A stretch of DNA of 29,322 nucleotides from an uncultured Clostridium sp. (lineage in GTDB: Bacteria; Bacillota; Clostridia; Clostridiales; Clostridiaceae), in contig NZ_CAAGHK010000056.1 of NCBI RefSeq assembly GCF_900769625.1, forward strand, positions 1-29,322, in the 5' to 3' direction. The notes beneath the pieces are model-generated. The model searched no databases. It saw only the letters and a program-made list of their open reading frames with translations, and was not told where the DNA came from. Made by a program: the position numbers and the translations under genes. Numbering within the stretch: the stretch's first letter is position 1; each line of letters begins with the position of its first letter. Shown piece after piece: positions 1 through 8,907 of this stretch.

Positions 1-1
1 A

Positions 2-91
2 TTTAAAGTTAAAAAAGCTATTATAGACTTTATTGAAAATATAAATAAAGCTCCTACACAAACAATAGACAGGCTATGTGTTAAAATGTAG
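2..91 (+). CDS. C-terminal end of an upstream gene, possibly an IS630-type transposase (partial)
   Basis: The reading frame is open from the window edge and ends at TAG (89-91), giving 29 residues that finish in DRLCVKM. The stretch with INKAP, then TIDRLCVK, reminds me of the extreme C-terminus of some clostridial IS630/Tc1-mariner-type transposases, but 29 residues are too few for a firm call. No terminal inverted repeat could be recognised after it. It could equally be the tail of another gene; only the open frame and the stop are seen directly. Confidence 0.35.
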   Translation, partial: FKVKKAIIDFIENINKAPTQTIDRLCVKM

Positions 92-225
92 AAACTTTAT
101 TAGAACATATATATATAGAATAAACTAGATATATAAAACTCCTCATTTTATATATCTTAATTAACTCTTCCATTTAAAATTTTATTATTAGTTCTCAAAT
201 ATCAATTTATATTTAATCTATATAT

Positions 226-260
226 AATTTAAGCTGTACATCAATAGTACAGCTTAAATT
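226..260. terminator. Perfect 14-bp inverted repeat, likely terminator between convergent genes
   Basis: The arms 226-239 (ending AAGCTGTAC) and 247-260 pair perfectly over 14 bp around a 7-nt loop. It lies about 100 bp past the stop of the minus-strand giant activase and 135 bp past the plus-strand partial gene, so it may end either transcript. Neither side has a strong T run, so it is a weaker terminator candidate than others here. The rest of 92-358 is AT-rich with no gene that I can support. Confidence 0.5.
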
Positions 261-358
261 CAAAATTATTAATATATAAATTCTAAGAATGAAATTTCAG
301 CATTAATTATCAGATATCAATTTCTAATTAAATTATCTTAATCTAACAATTTAGATTA

Positions 359-3300
359 TTAAATAGTTCTTGTAAAATCCACATCTATTTTTTCTGAACC
401 TTCTTTTGCTACTGCTACTTCTGCTTCATTATAATTAACTTCTGATTCTTTTGAAAGATTTTTAAATGCAACAGAAAGCATAAGCTTAATCCTGTTTAAC
501 TGATTTACATTTGATGCTCCCGGATCATAATCAATGGCAACTATATTAGAATCTCTATATTTTTCTTTAAGGGTTTTTATCATGCCTTTTCCAGTAATAT
601 GATTTGGCAGACAGGCAAATGGCTGCAGACATACAACATTCCTTGTTCCGCTTTCAATAAGTTCTATCATTTCAGCTGTCAGAAACCATCCTTCACCAGT
701 CTGATTTCCAAGCGAAATTATTGGTGATGCCATTCTGGCTAATTCCCTAATATTCTTCGGACTTGAAAATCTTCTGCTTCTGTCAAGGTATTTCTTCATG
801 GTATTTCTGTATGTTTCCATAAACATTATTGCACAATTATAAATATTTTTTGTAAGTTTGCTGCCACCAAGATACTTGGCCTTGAATTCCTCATCAAATG
901 CTGAGTAGAATAAAAAGTCAAGAAGATCTGGAACTACAGCTTCTGCGCCTTCTCTTTCCAATGTTCCCACAATATCATTATTAGCAGTAGGATGGAATTT
1001 AACAAGTATTTCACCGACAACTCCAACTTTCGGTTTCTTTATATTTAAAAGTTCAAGTTCATCAAAATCTTTTATTATTCCTTTAACATTTCTAGAAAAC
1101 TCTCTTCTGTTTCCATTACGTACATTTTCCTTAGCAGCTTGATTCCACTTCTTATATAATTCATTGGCAGAATTTTTTACCTTTTCATAAGGTCTTGTCT
1201 TATATAACACCCTCATCAATAAGTCTCCATAAACAAGTGCCATCAATGCTCTGTTTATCATTTTAGGACCTATCTTGAATCCTGGCTGTTCTCCCATGCC
1301 TATTGCATTTAATGAGATTAGAGGGACTTGTCCAAATCCCGCTTCCTTCAGTGCGAGTTTTAAGAAACCTATATAATTTGTAGCCCTGCATCCTCCACCT
1401 GTCTGACTCATGATAATCGATATATTATTTACATCATACTTGCCACTCTTCAATGCTTCTATCATCTGGCCGACAACAATTATTGAAGGGTAACATGCAT
1501 CATTATTTACATACTTCAGGCCTTCATCAATTGCCTTAGTATCTATTGCCGGAAGGACTTGAATATTATAGCCACATGTTCTGACAGCCTCCTGCAGTAT
1601 TTCAAAATGAATTGGTGACATCTGAGGACACAATATAGTATGTGTTTTTCTCATTTCCTCTGTAAATATTCTATTCTTATATTCTATTTTTTCCTCAACA
1701 GGTTTGTAGCCTTTTCTTATTCTCTCATCCATAGCAGCCTTTAATGATCTTATTCTTATTCTTGCTGCTCCTAGATTATTCCCCTCATCAATTTTAAGTA
1801 CTGTATAAATCTTTCCTTTTGCACTTATAATTTCAGATACCTGATCAGTAGTTACCGCATCAAGACCGCATCCAAATGAGTTAAGCTGAATAATATCAAG
1901 ACATGGCTCCTGTGCTATATATGATGCAGCCCTGTACAATCGTGAATGGTAAACCCACTGGTCTACAACTCTCAATTCTTCATTTATCTTTCCAAGATGA
2001 CTCACACTATCTTCTGTCATCACTGCCATTCCATATGAATTTATAATTTCCGGTATTCCATGATTGATTTCTGGATCAATATGATATGGTCTTCCACACA
2101 GTACAATTCCCCTTTTGTTGTTTTCCTTAAGATACCTGATTACTTCTTCCCCCTTATTTCTTATGTCATTCTTATATATCTCTCTTTCCTTTACTGCACA
2201 TTCTACTGCCTTCTTTGCCTCTTCTAATGATACATTAAAAGATTTAAACTCCTGATATATTCTTTTTACAAGTTCCTTAGGATTGTTTAAAGATAAAAAT
2301 GGCTGCATAAAATTTATATTTTCATGCATCAACTCATCCATATTATTTCTTATTACTTCGGGATATGAAATTACCATTGGACAATTATAATTGTTATCAG
2401 CGGCGCTGAATTCCTTCTTTTCATAAACTACACAAGGATAAAAAATATTCTTGATTCCTCTGTTGATCAAATTCATTATATGACCATGAGTAAGCTTTGC
2501 TGGATAACATGCTGATTCCGATGGTATTGTTTCAATTCCAAGTTCATAAATTTTCTTGCTTGAAGGTGCTGACAGCCTTACACTGAACCCAAGATTGGTC
2601 AGCAGAGTAAACCAGAATGGATAATCTTCATACATATTTAAAACCCTTGGTACTCCAATTATTCCTCTTTTAGCTTCTGCTTCTTTTAATGGCTTATATC
2701 CAAAAGTCCTTTTGTATTTATAATCATATAGATTAGGAAGCTTTTCTTCCCTGGATTTTTCTATCCCGCTTCCTCTTTCACATCTGTTTCCTGAGATAAA
2801 TTCCTCACCAGTAGAAAATTTATTAACAGTAAGAAGACAATTGTTTCCACATCTACCACACCTTTTAAAGCTTAATTCCATTCTAAACTGATCTATTTTT
2901 TCTTTTGGAAGAAGAGTTGTCTGATGATTTTCAGTATATCTTTCCTTGGCTATTATCGAACAGCCGAATGCCCCCATAAGTCCTGCTATATCGGGTTTTA
3001 CTGCATTTCTTCCTGAAATTTTTTCAAAACTCCTTAATACAGCTTCATTATAAAATGTTCCACCTTGAACAATTACCTTTTCTCCTATATCGCTTTCATC
3101 CCTCAGTTTTATAACTTTATATAAAGCATTTTTTATTACTGAATAAGATAATCCTGCCGATATATCTGAAACCTCTGCCCCTTCCTTCTGAGACTGCTTA
3201 ACCCTTGAATTCATAAATACTGTACATCTTGAACCAAGATCAACTGGAGCTTTTGAAAATAGTGCTTCTTTTGCAAAATCCTCTACCTTCATACTTAATG

Positions 3301-4672
3301 ATTTAGCAAAGCTTTCAATAAATGACCCGCATCCTGATGAACAAGCTTCATTTAATAATATGCTGTCAATTGCCCCGTTCTTTATCTTCAGGCACTTCAT
3401 ATCCTGTCCACCTATATCCAGTATAAAATCTACTCCTGGAAGAAAGAAATCTGCAGCCTTATAATGAGCTATTGTTTCAATTTCGCCAATGTCTACATGA
3501 AGTGCAGTTTTTATAAGTGCTTCACCATATCCTGTAACAGCACTGTTGACAATTTTTACTCCCTCAGGAATCTTATCATTTAAATCCTTAATAATAGCTA
3601 TTACCTTATCCATGGGATTTCCCTCATTACTGCTGTAATAGCTGTAAAGAAGTTCATACTCATCACTCATAAGTGTGACCTTTGTTGTCGTTGAACCAGC
3701 ATCTATTCCCAAGAATGCATTTCCTTTGTAAGTACTTAAATCGTGTCTTTTTACTACATCTCTACTATGTCTTTCTTTAAACTCATTGTATTCTTCTTGA
3801 TTCTTAAACAATGGTTCAAGCCTTTTGCCTTCATCTTCTTTTATATTTGAAATTTTAGATACTTTTTCTGTTATTTCCTTTAAGGATATCTTTTCATTTT
3901 CTTCTGATAATAACGCTGCCCCGATTGCAACAAACAATTGCGAATTTTCTGGAACAATTGTACTTTCATTTGTAAGATGAAGTGACTCTATAAACCTTTT
4001 TCTCAGCTCTGATAAAAAAAACAATGGCCCTCCTAAAAGTGCTACCTTTCCTTTGATAGGCTTGCCACATGCCAGCCCGCCGATTGTCTGATTTACAACA
4101 GCCTGAAATATTGATGCAGCAATATCTGCTTTATCTGCACCTTCATTAATCAATGGCTGTATATCCGTTTTTGCAAATACTCCACACCTTGATGCAATTG
4201 GATATATTATCTTATGCTTCTTTGCAAGTTCATTAAGCCCTCCTGCATCTGTATTCAGAAGAACCGCCATTTGGTCAATGAATGCTCCTGTACCTCCAGC
4301 ACAGCTTCCATTCATCCTCTGTTCTATCCCGCCTTTAAAATATGTTATCTTAGCATCTTCTCCGCCAAGCTCTATGACAACATCAGTCTGAGGTATAATT
4401 TCTTCTACTGTTTTTGAACAAGAAATAACTTCCTGTACAAATTTCAAATTAAGCCATTTAGAAATAGAAAGACCCCCAGAACCTGTTATACAGATAGTAC
4501 AACTAATATCTCCTAGGGCATCATAACATTTATTTATTAATGAAATAATTGTGCTTCTTATATCTGAAAAATGTCTTTCATATTTACTGTAAATCAATTC
4601 ATTATTATCATCTAAAACTGCTAATTTCACAGTAGTTGATCCTACGTCTACACCTATTTTATAATTTATCAT
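359..4672 (-). CDS. Giant 2-hydroxyacyl-CoA dehydratase activase-like protein (two BadF/HgdC ATPase domains plus dehydratase-like C-terminus)
   Basis: A 1437-residue protein of the large acyl-CoA dehydratase activase-related class. Two ASKHA ATPase domains stand in tandem. The first (about 4-260) has the phosphate loop DVGSTTVK and cysteines C124 (GSCAGGTG) and C163 (SRCGVF). The second (about 319-580) has DAGSTTTK, C444/C448 (ACSSGCG) and C483 (SRCTVF). In HgdC-type activators the equivalent two cysteines hold a [4Fe-4S] cluster between two subunits, so tandem domains could form an internal pseudo-dimer (inference). A CxxCxxxC motif (605-612) leads into a long C-terminal part related to the dehydratase/DUF2229 proteins, with more conserved cysteines. 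Known HgdC relatives inject an ATP-energised electron into 2-hydroxyacyl-CoA dehydratases; the substrate of this fused class is not known to me. No dehydratase subunit genes are adjacent. The start is ATG with no strong Shine-Dalgarno seen. Confidence 0.85.
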   Translation of the reverse strand: MINYKIGVDVGSTTVKLAVLDDNNELIYSKYERHFSDIRSTIISLINKCYDALGDISCTICITGSGGLSISKWLNLKFVQEVISCSKTVEEIIPQTDVVIELGGEDAKITYFKGGIEQRMNGSCAGGTGAFIDQMAVLLNTDAGGLNELAKKHKIIYPIASRCGVFAKTDIQPLINEGADKADIAASIFQAVVNQTIGGLACGKPIKGKVALLGGPLFFLSELRKRFIESLHLTNESTIVPENSQLFVAIGAALLSEENEKISLKEITEKVSKISNIKEDEGKRLEPLFKNQEEYNEFKERHSRDVVKRHDLSTYKGNAFLGIDAGSTTTKVTLMSDEYELLYSYYSSNEGNPMDKVIAIIKDLNDKIPEGVKIVNSAVTGYGEALIKTALHVDIGEIETIAHYKAADFFLPGVDFILDIGGQDMKCLKIKNGAIDSILLNEACSSGCGSFIESFAKSLSMKVEDFAKEALFSKAPVDLGSRCTVFMNSRVKQSQKEGAEVSDISAGLSYSVIKNALYKVIKLRDESDIGEKVIVQGGTFYNEAVLRSFEKISGRNAVKPDIAGLMGAFGCSIIAKERYTENHQTTLLPKEKIDQFRMELSFKRCGRCGNNCLLTVNKFSTGEEFISGNRCERGSGIEKSREEKLPNLYDYKYKRTFGYKPLKEAEAKRGIIGVPRVLNMYEDYPFWFTLLTNLGFSVRLSAPSSKKIYELGIETIPSESACYPAKLTHGHIMNLINRGIKNIFYPCVVYEKKEFSAADNNYNCPMVISYPEVIRNNMDELMHENINFMQPFLSLNNPKELVKRIYQEFKSFNVSLEEAKKAVECAVKEREIYKNDIRNKGEEVIRYLKENNKRGIVLCGRPYHIDPEINHGIPEIINSYGMAVMTEDSVSHLGKINEELRVVDQWVYHSRLYRAASYIAQEPCLDIIQLNSFGCGLDAVTTDQVSEIISAKGKIYTVLKIDEGNNLGAARIRIRSLKAAMDERIRKGYKPVEEKIEYKNRIFTEEMRKTHTILCPQMSPIHFEILQEAVRTCGYNIQVLPAIDTKAIDEGLKYVNNDACYPSIIVVGQMIEALKSGKYDVNNISIIMSQTGGGCRATNYIGFLKLALKEAGFGQVPLISLNAIGMGEQPGFKIGPKMINRALMALVYGDLLMRVLYKTRPYEKVKNSANELYKKWNQAAKENVRNGNRREFSRNVKGIIKDFDELELLNIKKPKVGVVGEILVKFHPTANNDIVGTLEREGAEAVVPDLLDFLFYSAFDEEFKAKYLGGSKLTKNIYNCAIMFMETYRNTMKKYLDRSRRFSSPKNIRELARMASPIISLGNQTGEGWFLTAEMIELIESGTRNVVCLQPFACLPNHITGKGMIKTLKEKYRDSNIVAIDYDPGASNVNQLNRIKLMLSVAFKNLSKESEVNYNEAEVAVAKEGSEKIDVDFTRTI

Positions 4673-4918
4673 ATTTCAATTTTCACCTACTCTATTTTCA
4701 TTCATTATTACAAAGTCTTCATAGCAAATTCCTCCTATACTCCTTCAAAATTATACCACACAACTTTTGTTTTTTCTATCATTTTTGTTATTTAGTTGAA
4801 AATATAGTTTAAAAACCCTGTAAAATTAAACCTTATGATGCTGAATATTAATTTAAATTTTAGTCAATAATTAAAATGATTTATTTCAATCTATTTTTTA
4901 TTTTGGAGGGACAGCTTA

Positions 4919-5272
4919 ATGAATTACTTTAATGAAGGAAACAAATTTTATAACAATAAAAACTATGAAAAAGCTATTGACTACTATACAAAAGCAATAG
5001 TTCAAAATATAAATGTAGCATGTTCATATTATAATATTGGTGTCTGCTACATTAAGTTGAAAAACTTTGATGAAGCAATATCTATGCTCAAAAAAGCCAT
5101 CTTCCTTCAGAAGGAAAGCAAGTATTATTTTAATCTAGGATACTGCTACAGCATGAAGAATTGTCTTGATAAAGCATTACGACTTTTTAATCTGGCATGG
5201 TCAATCGATCCCGATGATATTGAATGTGAAAAAGCTGTTAACCTTATAATTTCAAAATTACAAAAAGTATAA
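4919..5272 (+). CDS. Small TPR-repeat protein
   Basis: A 117-residue protein made almost wholly of three tetratricopeptide repeats: about 4-35 (GNKFYNNKNYEKAIDYYTKA), 36-69 (YYNIGVCYIKLKNFDEA) and 70-102 (YYFNLGYCY with KALRLF). There is no signal peptide or membrane segment, so it should be a cytoplasmic scaffold that mediates protein contacts; the partner is unknown. A good ribosome binding site (GGAGGG) stands 9 bases before the ATG. It is alone on the plus strand, divergent from the giant activase across 246 bp and convergent with the transglutaminase gene, with which it shares a terminator hairpin. Confidence 0.8.
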   Translation: MNYFNEGNKFYNNKNYEKAIDYYTKAIVQNINVACSYYNIGVCYIKLKNFDEAISMLKKAIFLQKESKYYFNLGYCYSMKNCLDKALRLFNLAWSIDPDDIECEKAVNLIISKLQKV

Positions 5273-5307
5273 ATAGCAGGGGAATGATTTCACCATTCCC
5301 CTGCTAT
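5273..5307. terminator. Bidirectional terminator shared by convergent genes
   Basis: The arms at about 5273/5274-5286 and 5294-5307 (core GCAGGGGAATG and CATTCCCCTGC) form a perfect stem of at least 13 bp with a 7-nt loop. The stem begins immediately after the TAA of the TPR gene. It also contains the last codons of the convergent transglutaminase gene, whose stop is at 5290-5292 inside the loop. A T-rich stretch follows on the plus strand. Confidence 0.8.
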
Positions 5308-5967
5308 GTTTTCTGTCTTATGTTCATTAAATAAATTTGAATCAAAATAATTTCCTGATTCGTAAAAAGTCGTATCAACATTAATCCAGATATTCTCATC
5401 TCTTAAATATATCTGATTCCATGCGTGTCCCACATACTTTTCTCCGTCAAAAGCTTCACCACTTATCAGCCTTACTTTTAGACCTGCTGCACGTGCCATA
5501 GCTACATAAAGACAAGCCTTATCAAAACAGACTCCGCTTCTTGTTTCAAAAGCACATATTGCTCCGCTTTCAGGCATCTTCTCGCTGTCAATGCCGCTTA
5601 ATACAATTTCTGCCTTACCTTCATCATATTCTATATTGCTTCCTATCCATTCATATAAAATCTTTGCTTTTTCACGCTCACTTGCAGCATTTCTGGTGAG
5701 TGATACTGCCTTGTTGTCAATTTCATCATTAGACTTTATGCCTTTATTGATTGTAGTCCCGTTGTATATTATTATTTCATTGATAAAACCATCAGATCTA
5801 TAATCAAATTTATCAATGAATTGTTCTATAATTTCCTTAAATGATGTTGCATCAGAAACACTGTATACAGCCAGTGAAGGAATTATAAATAAAGATATGA
5901 GTATAGCAGCCTGGACAGCACCAGATATTATACCAATTATAATAAGAAAAAACTTTTTTATGCTCAA
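5290..5967 (-). CDS. Membrane-anchored transglutaminase-like protein
   Basis: A 225-residue protein with one hydrophobic N-terminal segment (about 6-36: uncleaved anchor or signal peptide) and an extracytoplasmic transglutaminase-like domain (about 95-200). The papain-like triad is visible: C147 in SGVCFDKA, H181 in VGHAWNQ and D198 in WINVDTTF. Family members may act as thiol proteases, peptidases or cross-linking enzymes at the cell surface; nothing here fixes the substrate. The start is TTG at 5965-5967, supported by a GGGGGAA ribosome binding site 8 bases upstream. It is the last gene of the M16 peptidase > recX > transglutaminase run, 70 bp after recX, and its 3' end lies inside the terminator stem. 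Confidence 0.8.
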   Translation of the reverse strand: MSIKKFFLIIIGIISGAVQAAILISLFIIPSLAVYSVSDATSFKEIIEQFIDKFDYRSDGFINEIIIYNGTTINKGIKSNDEIDNKAVSLTRNAASEREKAKILYEWIGSNIEYDEGKAEIVLSGIDSEKMPESGAICAFETRSGVCFDKACLYVAMARAAGLKVRLISGEAFDGEKYVGHAWNQIYLRDENIWINVDTTFYESGNYFDSNLFNEHKTENIAGEW

Positions 5968-6037
5968 TTATTTTTCCCCCATTAACCTTTAACTAATAAT
6001 TTTTATCTAATAGTTCTTAACAGCTTATTAATACATT

Positions 6038-6676
6038 TTATTCAAAATCATCGATATACATTACATCTTTGACAACTTCTTTTACAATATCATAAGTATA
6101 TCCTTTTGATATTAAAAATCTATATAGTTTTCCGCTTATTTTATATGTGTCACTTTCACTCTTCCTGATGACTCTCAGTTTCTTTTCGGCCAGTTCTTTT
6201 GCAGTCTCCTTTTCACTGCTTTTATCGATTCCTTCAATTTTTTCTTCTATTATCTCTCGCGATATACCCTTTTTAATTAAATCCTGTTTAATTCGTGCAC
6301 TTCCTTTTGAACTCAGCTTATCCCTAATAAATGCCTCTGCATAATATTCATCATTGAGGAATTTATATTCTTTGAGGAACTGTATACTGTTTTCAATATG
6401 TCTTTCTTCATATCCCTTCATCAGAAGTTTTTCACGTACTTCCTTTTCAGTTTTATATGACCTCTCAATTATCTTTAAAGCTGAATTCTTACATCTTATA
6501 TATGCTTCCTTATCAGCAACCGATTTTAATTTTTCAGTATCTACTTCATCCTTTACTTTTAAGTTTTCTTTATATACAAGCTCCACACTTATTGCAAAAG
6601 CATATTCACCATCAAGATATATATTGACTCTTTCCTTATTTCTCTTCTGAATTTCAATTTTAGTTATTACTGCCAT
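6038..6676 (-). CDS. recX: RecX, regulatory protein of RecA
   Basis: A 212-residue all-helical protein of the RecX family, which binds RecA filaments and modulates recombination and SOS activity. The tandem three-helix repeats are visible: ALKIIERSYKTEKEVREKLL, then FLKEYKFLNDEYYAEAFI with the hallmark FLNDEYYA, then GSARIKQDLIKKGI, and a last repeat ending LYRFLISKGYTYDIV. The length is normal for clostridial RecX. The ATG start has an AAGGGTG ribosome binding site. It lies 16 bp downstream of the M16 peptidase gene on the same strand and is probably co-transcribed with it. recA itself is not in the window. Confidence 0.9.
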   Translation of the reverse strand: MAVITKIEIQKRNKERVNIYLDGEYAFAISVELVYKENLKVKDEVDTEKLKSVADKEAYIRCKNSALKIIERSYKTEKEVREKLLMKGYEERHIENSIQFLKEYKFLNDEYYAEAFIRDKLSSKGSARIKQDLIKKGISREIIEEKIEGIDKSSEKETAKELAEKKLRVIRKSESDTYKISGKLYRFLISKGYTYDIVKEVVKDVMYIDDFE

Positions 6677-6692
6677 ATTATCACCCTTCTGA

Positions 6693-7937
6693 CTAACTGT
6701 CGGCCTTTAAGATATGAATTGTCGGATCTTTCAATACCTTTTTGCTTATTTTATTAATCTTATCTACATTTAAAGTATTAAGTCTCTCCATATCATTTAA
6801 GAATTCATATATATCTTCATCTTCTAATGCCTGATGCAGCATATAATTACATAATTCAGCACCGTCTTCCAGTGTAGAAATAACAGCTGTCTTATGTACC
6901 TTCTTCATTATTTCAAGGTCCTTTTCTCCAATAACAATCCTACCCTCAACCACATTGCTTAAAGTTTCATCAATCGCCTGTTGTGCTTCTTCTATGTTTT
7001 CTTCACTTACAGCAGTATAAATATAAAGTGTCTTTATATTATTTGTTATTTCAAGGTGAGTGTAGATGTCATAAGCCAGCCCCCTCTTTTCACGAACTTC
7101 TCTGAATAAAAGAGAATTAGAACTTTCTCCCAGTCTGTGATTTAAGATTCTCAGTGGCAGTTCATCCTCTTTATTAATATCATAAAATGTGTACAGATAG
7201 ACTATTGTACTCTGTTCAATATCCTTCTTAAAACTCACTTCAGTAATATTTTTATTCTTTTCTTTAAGTATTGCCATATTTTCAGGTTTATCACCACTCC
7301 ACATTCCAAAATGTCTTTCAATAAGATTTATTGCATCTTCATGGTTTAAGGAAGATACCATTGTTATCAGTGCATTCTTAGGTGTGTAATGTTTATCATA
7401 ATAATCCTTAATATGTTTTCTCGTAAACCCTGCTACATTTTCTTCAAGACCTGTAACTTCATATTTTAATGAACTTTTATCAAATGCTATTTTGTTTACA
7501 TTTTTAAAGCTCATATCTTCAATATCATCCTTACTCATCTTGATTTCAGATAATATTACTCCTCTTTCCTTTTCAATTTCGCTTTCTTCAAATTCTGGAT
7601 TTATTATCATATCACCTAAAAGATCTACAGCATTTTCAAATTCCTCTGCCAGACAGCTTATTGTATAAACTGTTGCATCATAATCAGTATATGCATTGTA
7701 TTCTCCGCCAAGAGCTTCAAGTTCTTCATTAAGCTGTTCATCATTTCTTTTTGTAGTTCCCTTAAATAATGCATGTTCAATAAAATGACTTATTCCTTTT
7801 TCGTTCATTTTTTCATATAAGGCTCCAACCTTTATTCCTATATTTATCGAAGCTATCTGTGTATTCTTATTAATAGTTATTACTTCCAGACCATTCTTAA
7901 GAATGTGTCTTTTGACATCAAAATTTAATTTTATCAT
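6693..7937 (-). CDS. M16-family zinc peptidase (processing peptidase/YmxG-like)
   Basis: A 414-residue protein with the inverted zinc motif of M16 (pitrilysin-type) peptidases, HFIEH at residues 51-55, where E54 is the catalytic base, and the distal ligand glutamate in ERGVILSEI (about 130). The C-terminal half holds the second, non-catalytic M16 domain with the REVREKRGLAYDIYTHLE signature (about 275-295). Length and layout match the YmxG/PqqL/mitochondrial processing peptidase-like group. No signal peptide is seen, so it is probably cytoplasmic. The natural substrate of such proteins in Firmicutes is poorly defined. It is the first gene of the minus-strand run with recX and the transglutaminase-like protein. 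Confidence 0.88.
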   Translation of the reverse strand: MIKLNFDVKRHILKNGLEVITINKNTQIASINIGIKVGALYEKMNEKGISHFIEHALFKGTTKRNDEQLNEELEALGGEYNAYTDYDATVYTISCLAEEFENAVDLLGDMIINPEFEESEIEKERGVILSEIKMSKDDIEDMSFKNVNKIAFDKSSLKYEVTGLEENVAGFTRKHIKDYYDKHYTPKNALITMVSSLNHEDAINLIERHFGMWSGDKPENMAILKEKNKNITEVSFKKDIEQSTIVYLYTFYDINKEDELPLRILNHRLGESSNSLLFREVREKRGLAYDIYTHLEITNNIKTLYIYTAVSEENIEEAQQAIDETLSNVVEGRIVIGEKDLEIMKKVHKTAVISTLEDGAELCNYMLHQALEDEDIYEFLNDMERLNTLNVDKINKISKKVLKDPTIHILKADS

Positions 7938-8214
7938 CTACCTGTTCTCCCAAATACGTTTCTTTTCTTCATTTCTTCTACTATTAATAATACTTTAAAT
8001 TATCATAAAAATATAGTGCTAAATAATAGGTAGTCTAATAGCATAAATAATTTATATTTTTTATCCTGAACTTAAGTGATAAAATATATTTAATACATTA
8101 TATACATAAAGTTTATCTAATATTATCAATTATGTAATAAAACTGACTTATTAATGTGATAATATTATATTAATTAATAATGTATATTTTAAAAAAGTTA
8201 GGAGATGAAATTTT

Positions 8215-8889
8215 ATGAAAAAATCTGTTTTAATTGTTGAAGATGAACTTAGAATACGATTTTTACTGAGAGATTACTTAACGAAAGATAATTTTAATGT
8301 ATTTGAAGCATCAAATGGCGAGGAAGGACTTTTTGTCTTCAGCACTCAGAAAATAGATTTAGTACTATTAGATATAATGATGCCTGTCATGGATGGACTT
8401 ACAATGCTCGAAAAACTGCGAGAAGTATCTACCGTACCTGTCATTCTTCTTACAGCCAAAAGCGAGGAAGATGATAAGCTTCAGGGATACGATTATGGTG
8501 CCGACGACTACATAACAAAACCATTCAGTCCTAAGGTGCTGATTGCCAAAGTAAAAGCATTATTAAAAAGAAGCCGTGAAGATATTGACTCAAGTTCACA
8601 GGAATTTAACGGGCTTACAATAAACAGACTTTCACACGAAGTAAGAGTAGATGGCAAAGAAATAACACTATCCCCTAAAGAATACGAACTTCTCGTGTAT
8701 CTTATCACCAATGAAGGAATTGCTCTCAGCCGTGACAACATTTTAGACAATGTATGGGGACTGGATTACTATGGCGATATAAGAACAGTTGATACAAATG
8801 TAAAAAGACTTCGTGAAAAGCTTCTCGATAAATCTAATTTAATAGTAACTGTCCGTGGTAGTGGATATAAATTTGAAAGCAGACAGTAA
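8215..8889 (+). CDS. OmpR/PhoB-family response regulator
   Basis: A 224-residue two-domain regulator. The receiver domain (about 1-118) shows the acidic pair E9/D10, phospho-acceptor D53 (LLDIMMPVMDG), T80 and K102 (TKPF). The C-terminal winged-helix domain (about 125-224) has SPKEYELLVYL, and the recognition-helix region DTNVKRLREKL is followed by VRGSGYKF. It should bind DNA as a dimer when phosphorylated by the histidine kinase encoded 18 bp downstream. A GGAGATG ribosome binding site precedes the ATG. The 277-bp upstream gap has a possible promoter (CTGACT at 8143, TATATT at 8166, 17-bp spacing) but no clear operator. No target transporter or enzyme genes adjoin, so the signal and regulon cannot be told. 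Confidence 0.93.
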   Translation: MKKSVLIVEDELRIRFLLRDYLTKDNFNVFEASNGEEGLFVFSTQKIDLVLLDIMMPVMDGLTMLEKLREVSTVPVILLTAKSEEDDKLQGYDYGADDYITKPFSPKVLIAKVKALLKRSREDIDSSSQEFNGLTINRLSHEVRVDGKEITLSPKEYELLVYLITNEGIALSRDNILDNVWGLDYYGDIRTVDTNVKRLREKLLDKSNLIVTVRGSGYKFESRQ

Positions 8890-8907
8890 GGATGTGTCTT
8901 ATATAAA

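Noticed and set aside
8148..8180. TTATTAAT / ATTAATAA inverted repeat before the response regulator gene
   Set aside because: Only A and T, 8 bp, 17-nt spacing: expected by chance in this composition.
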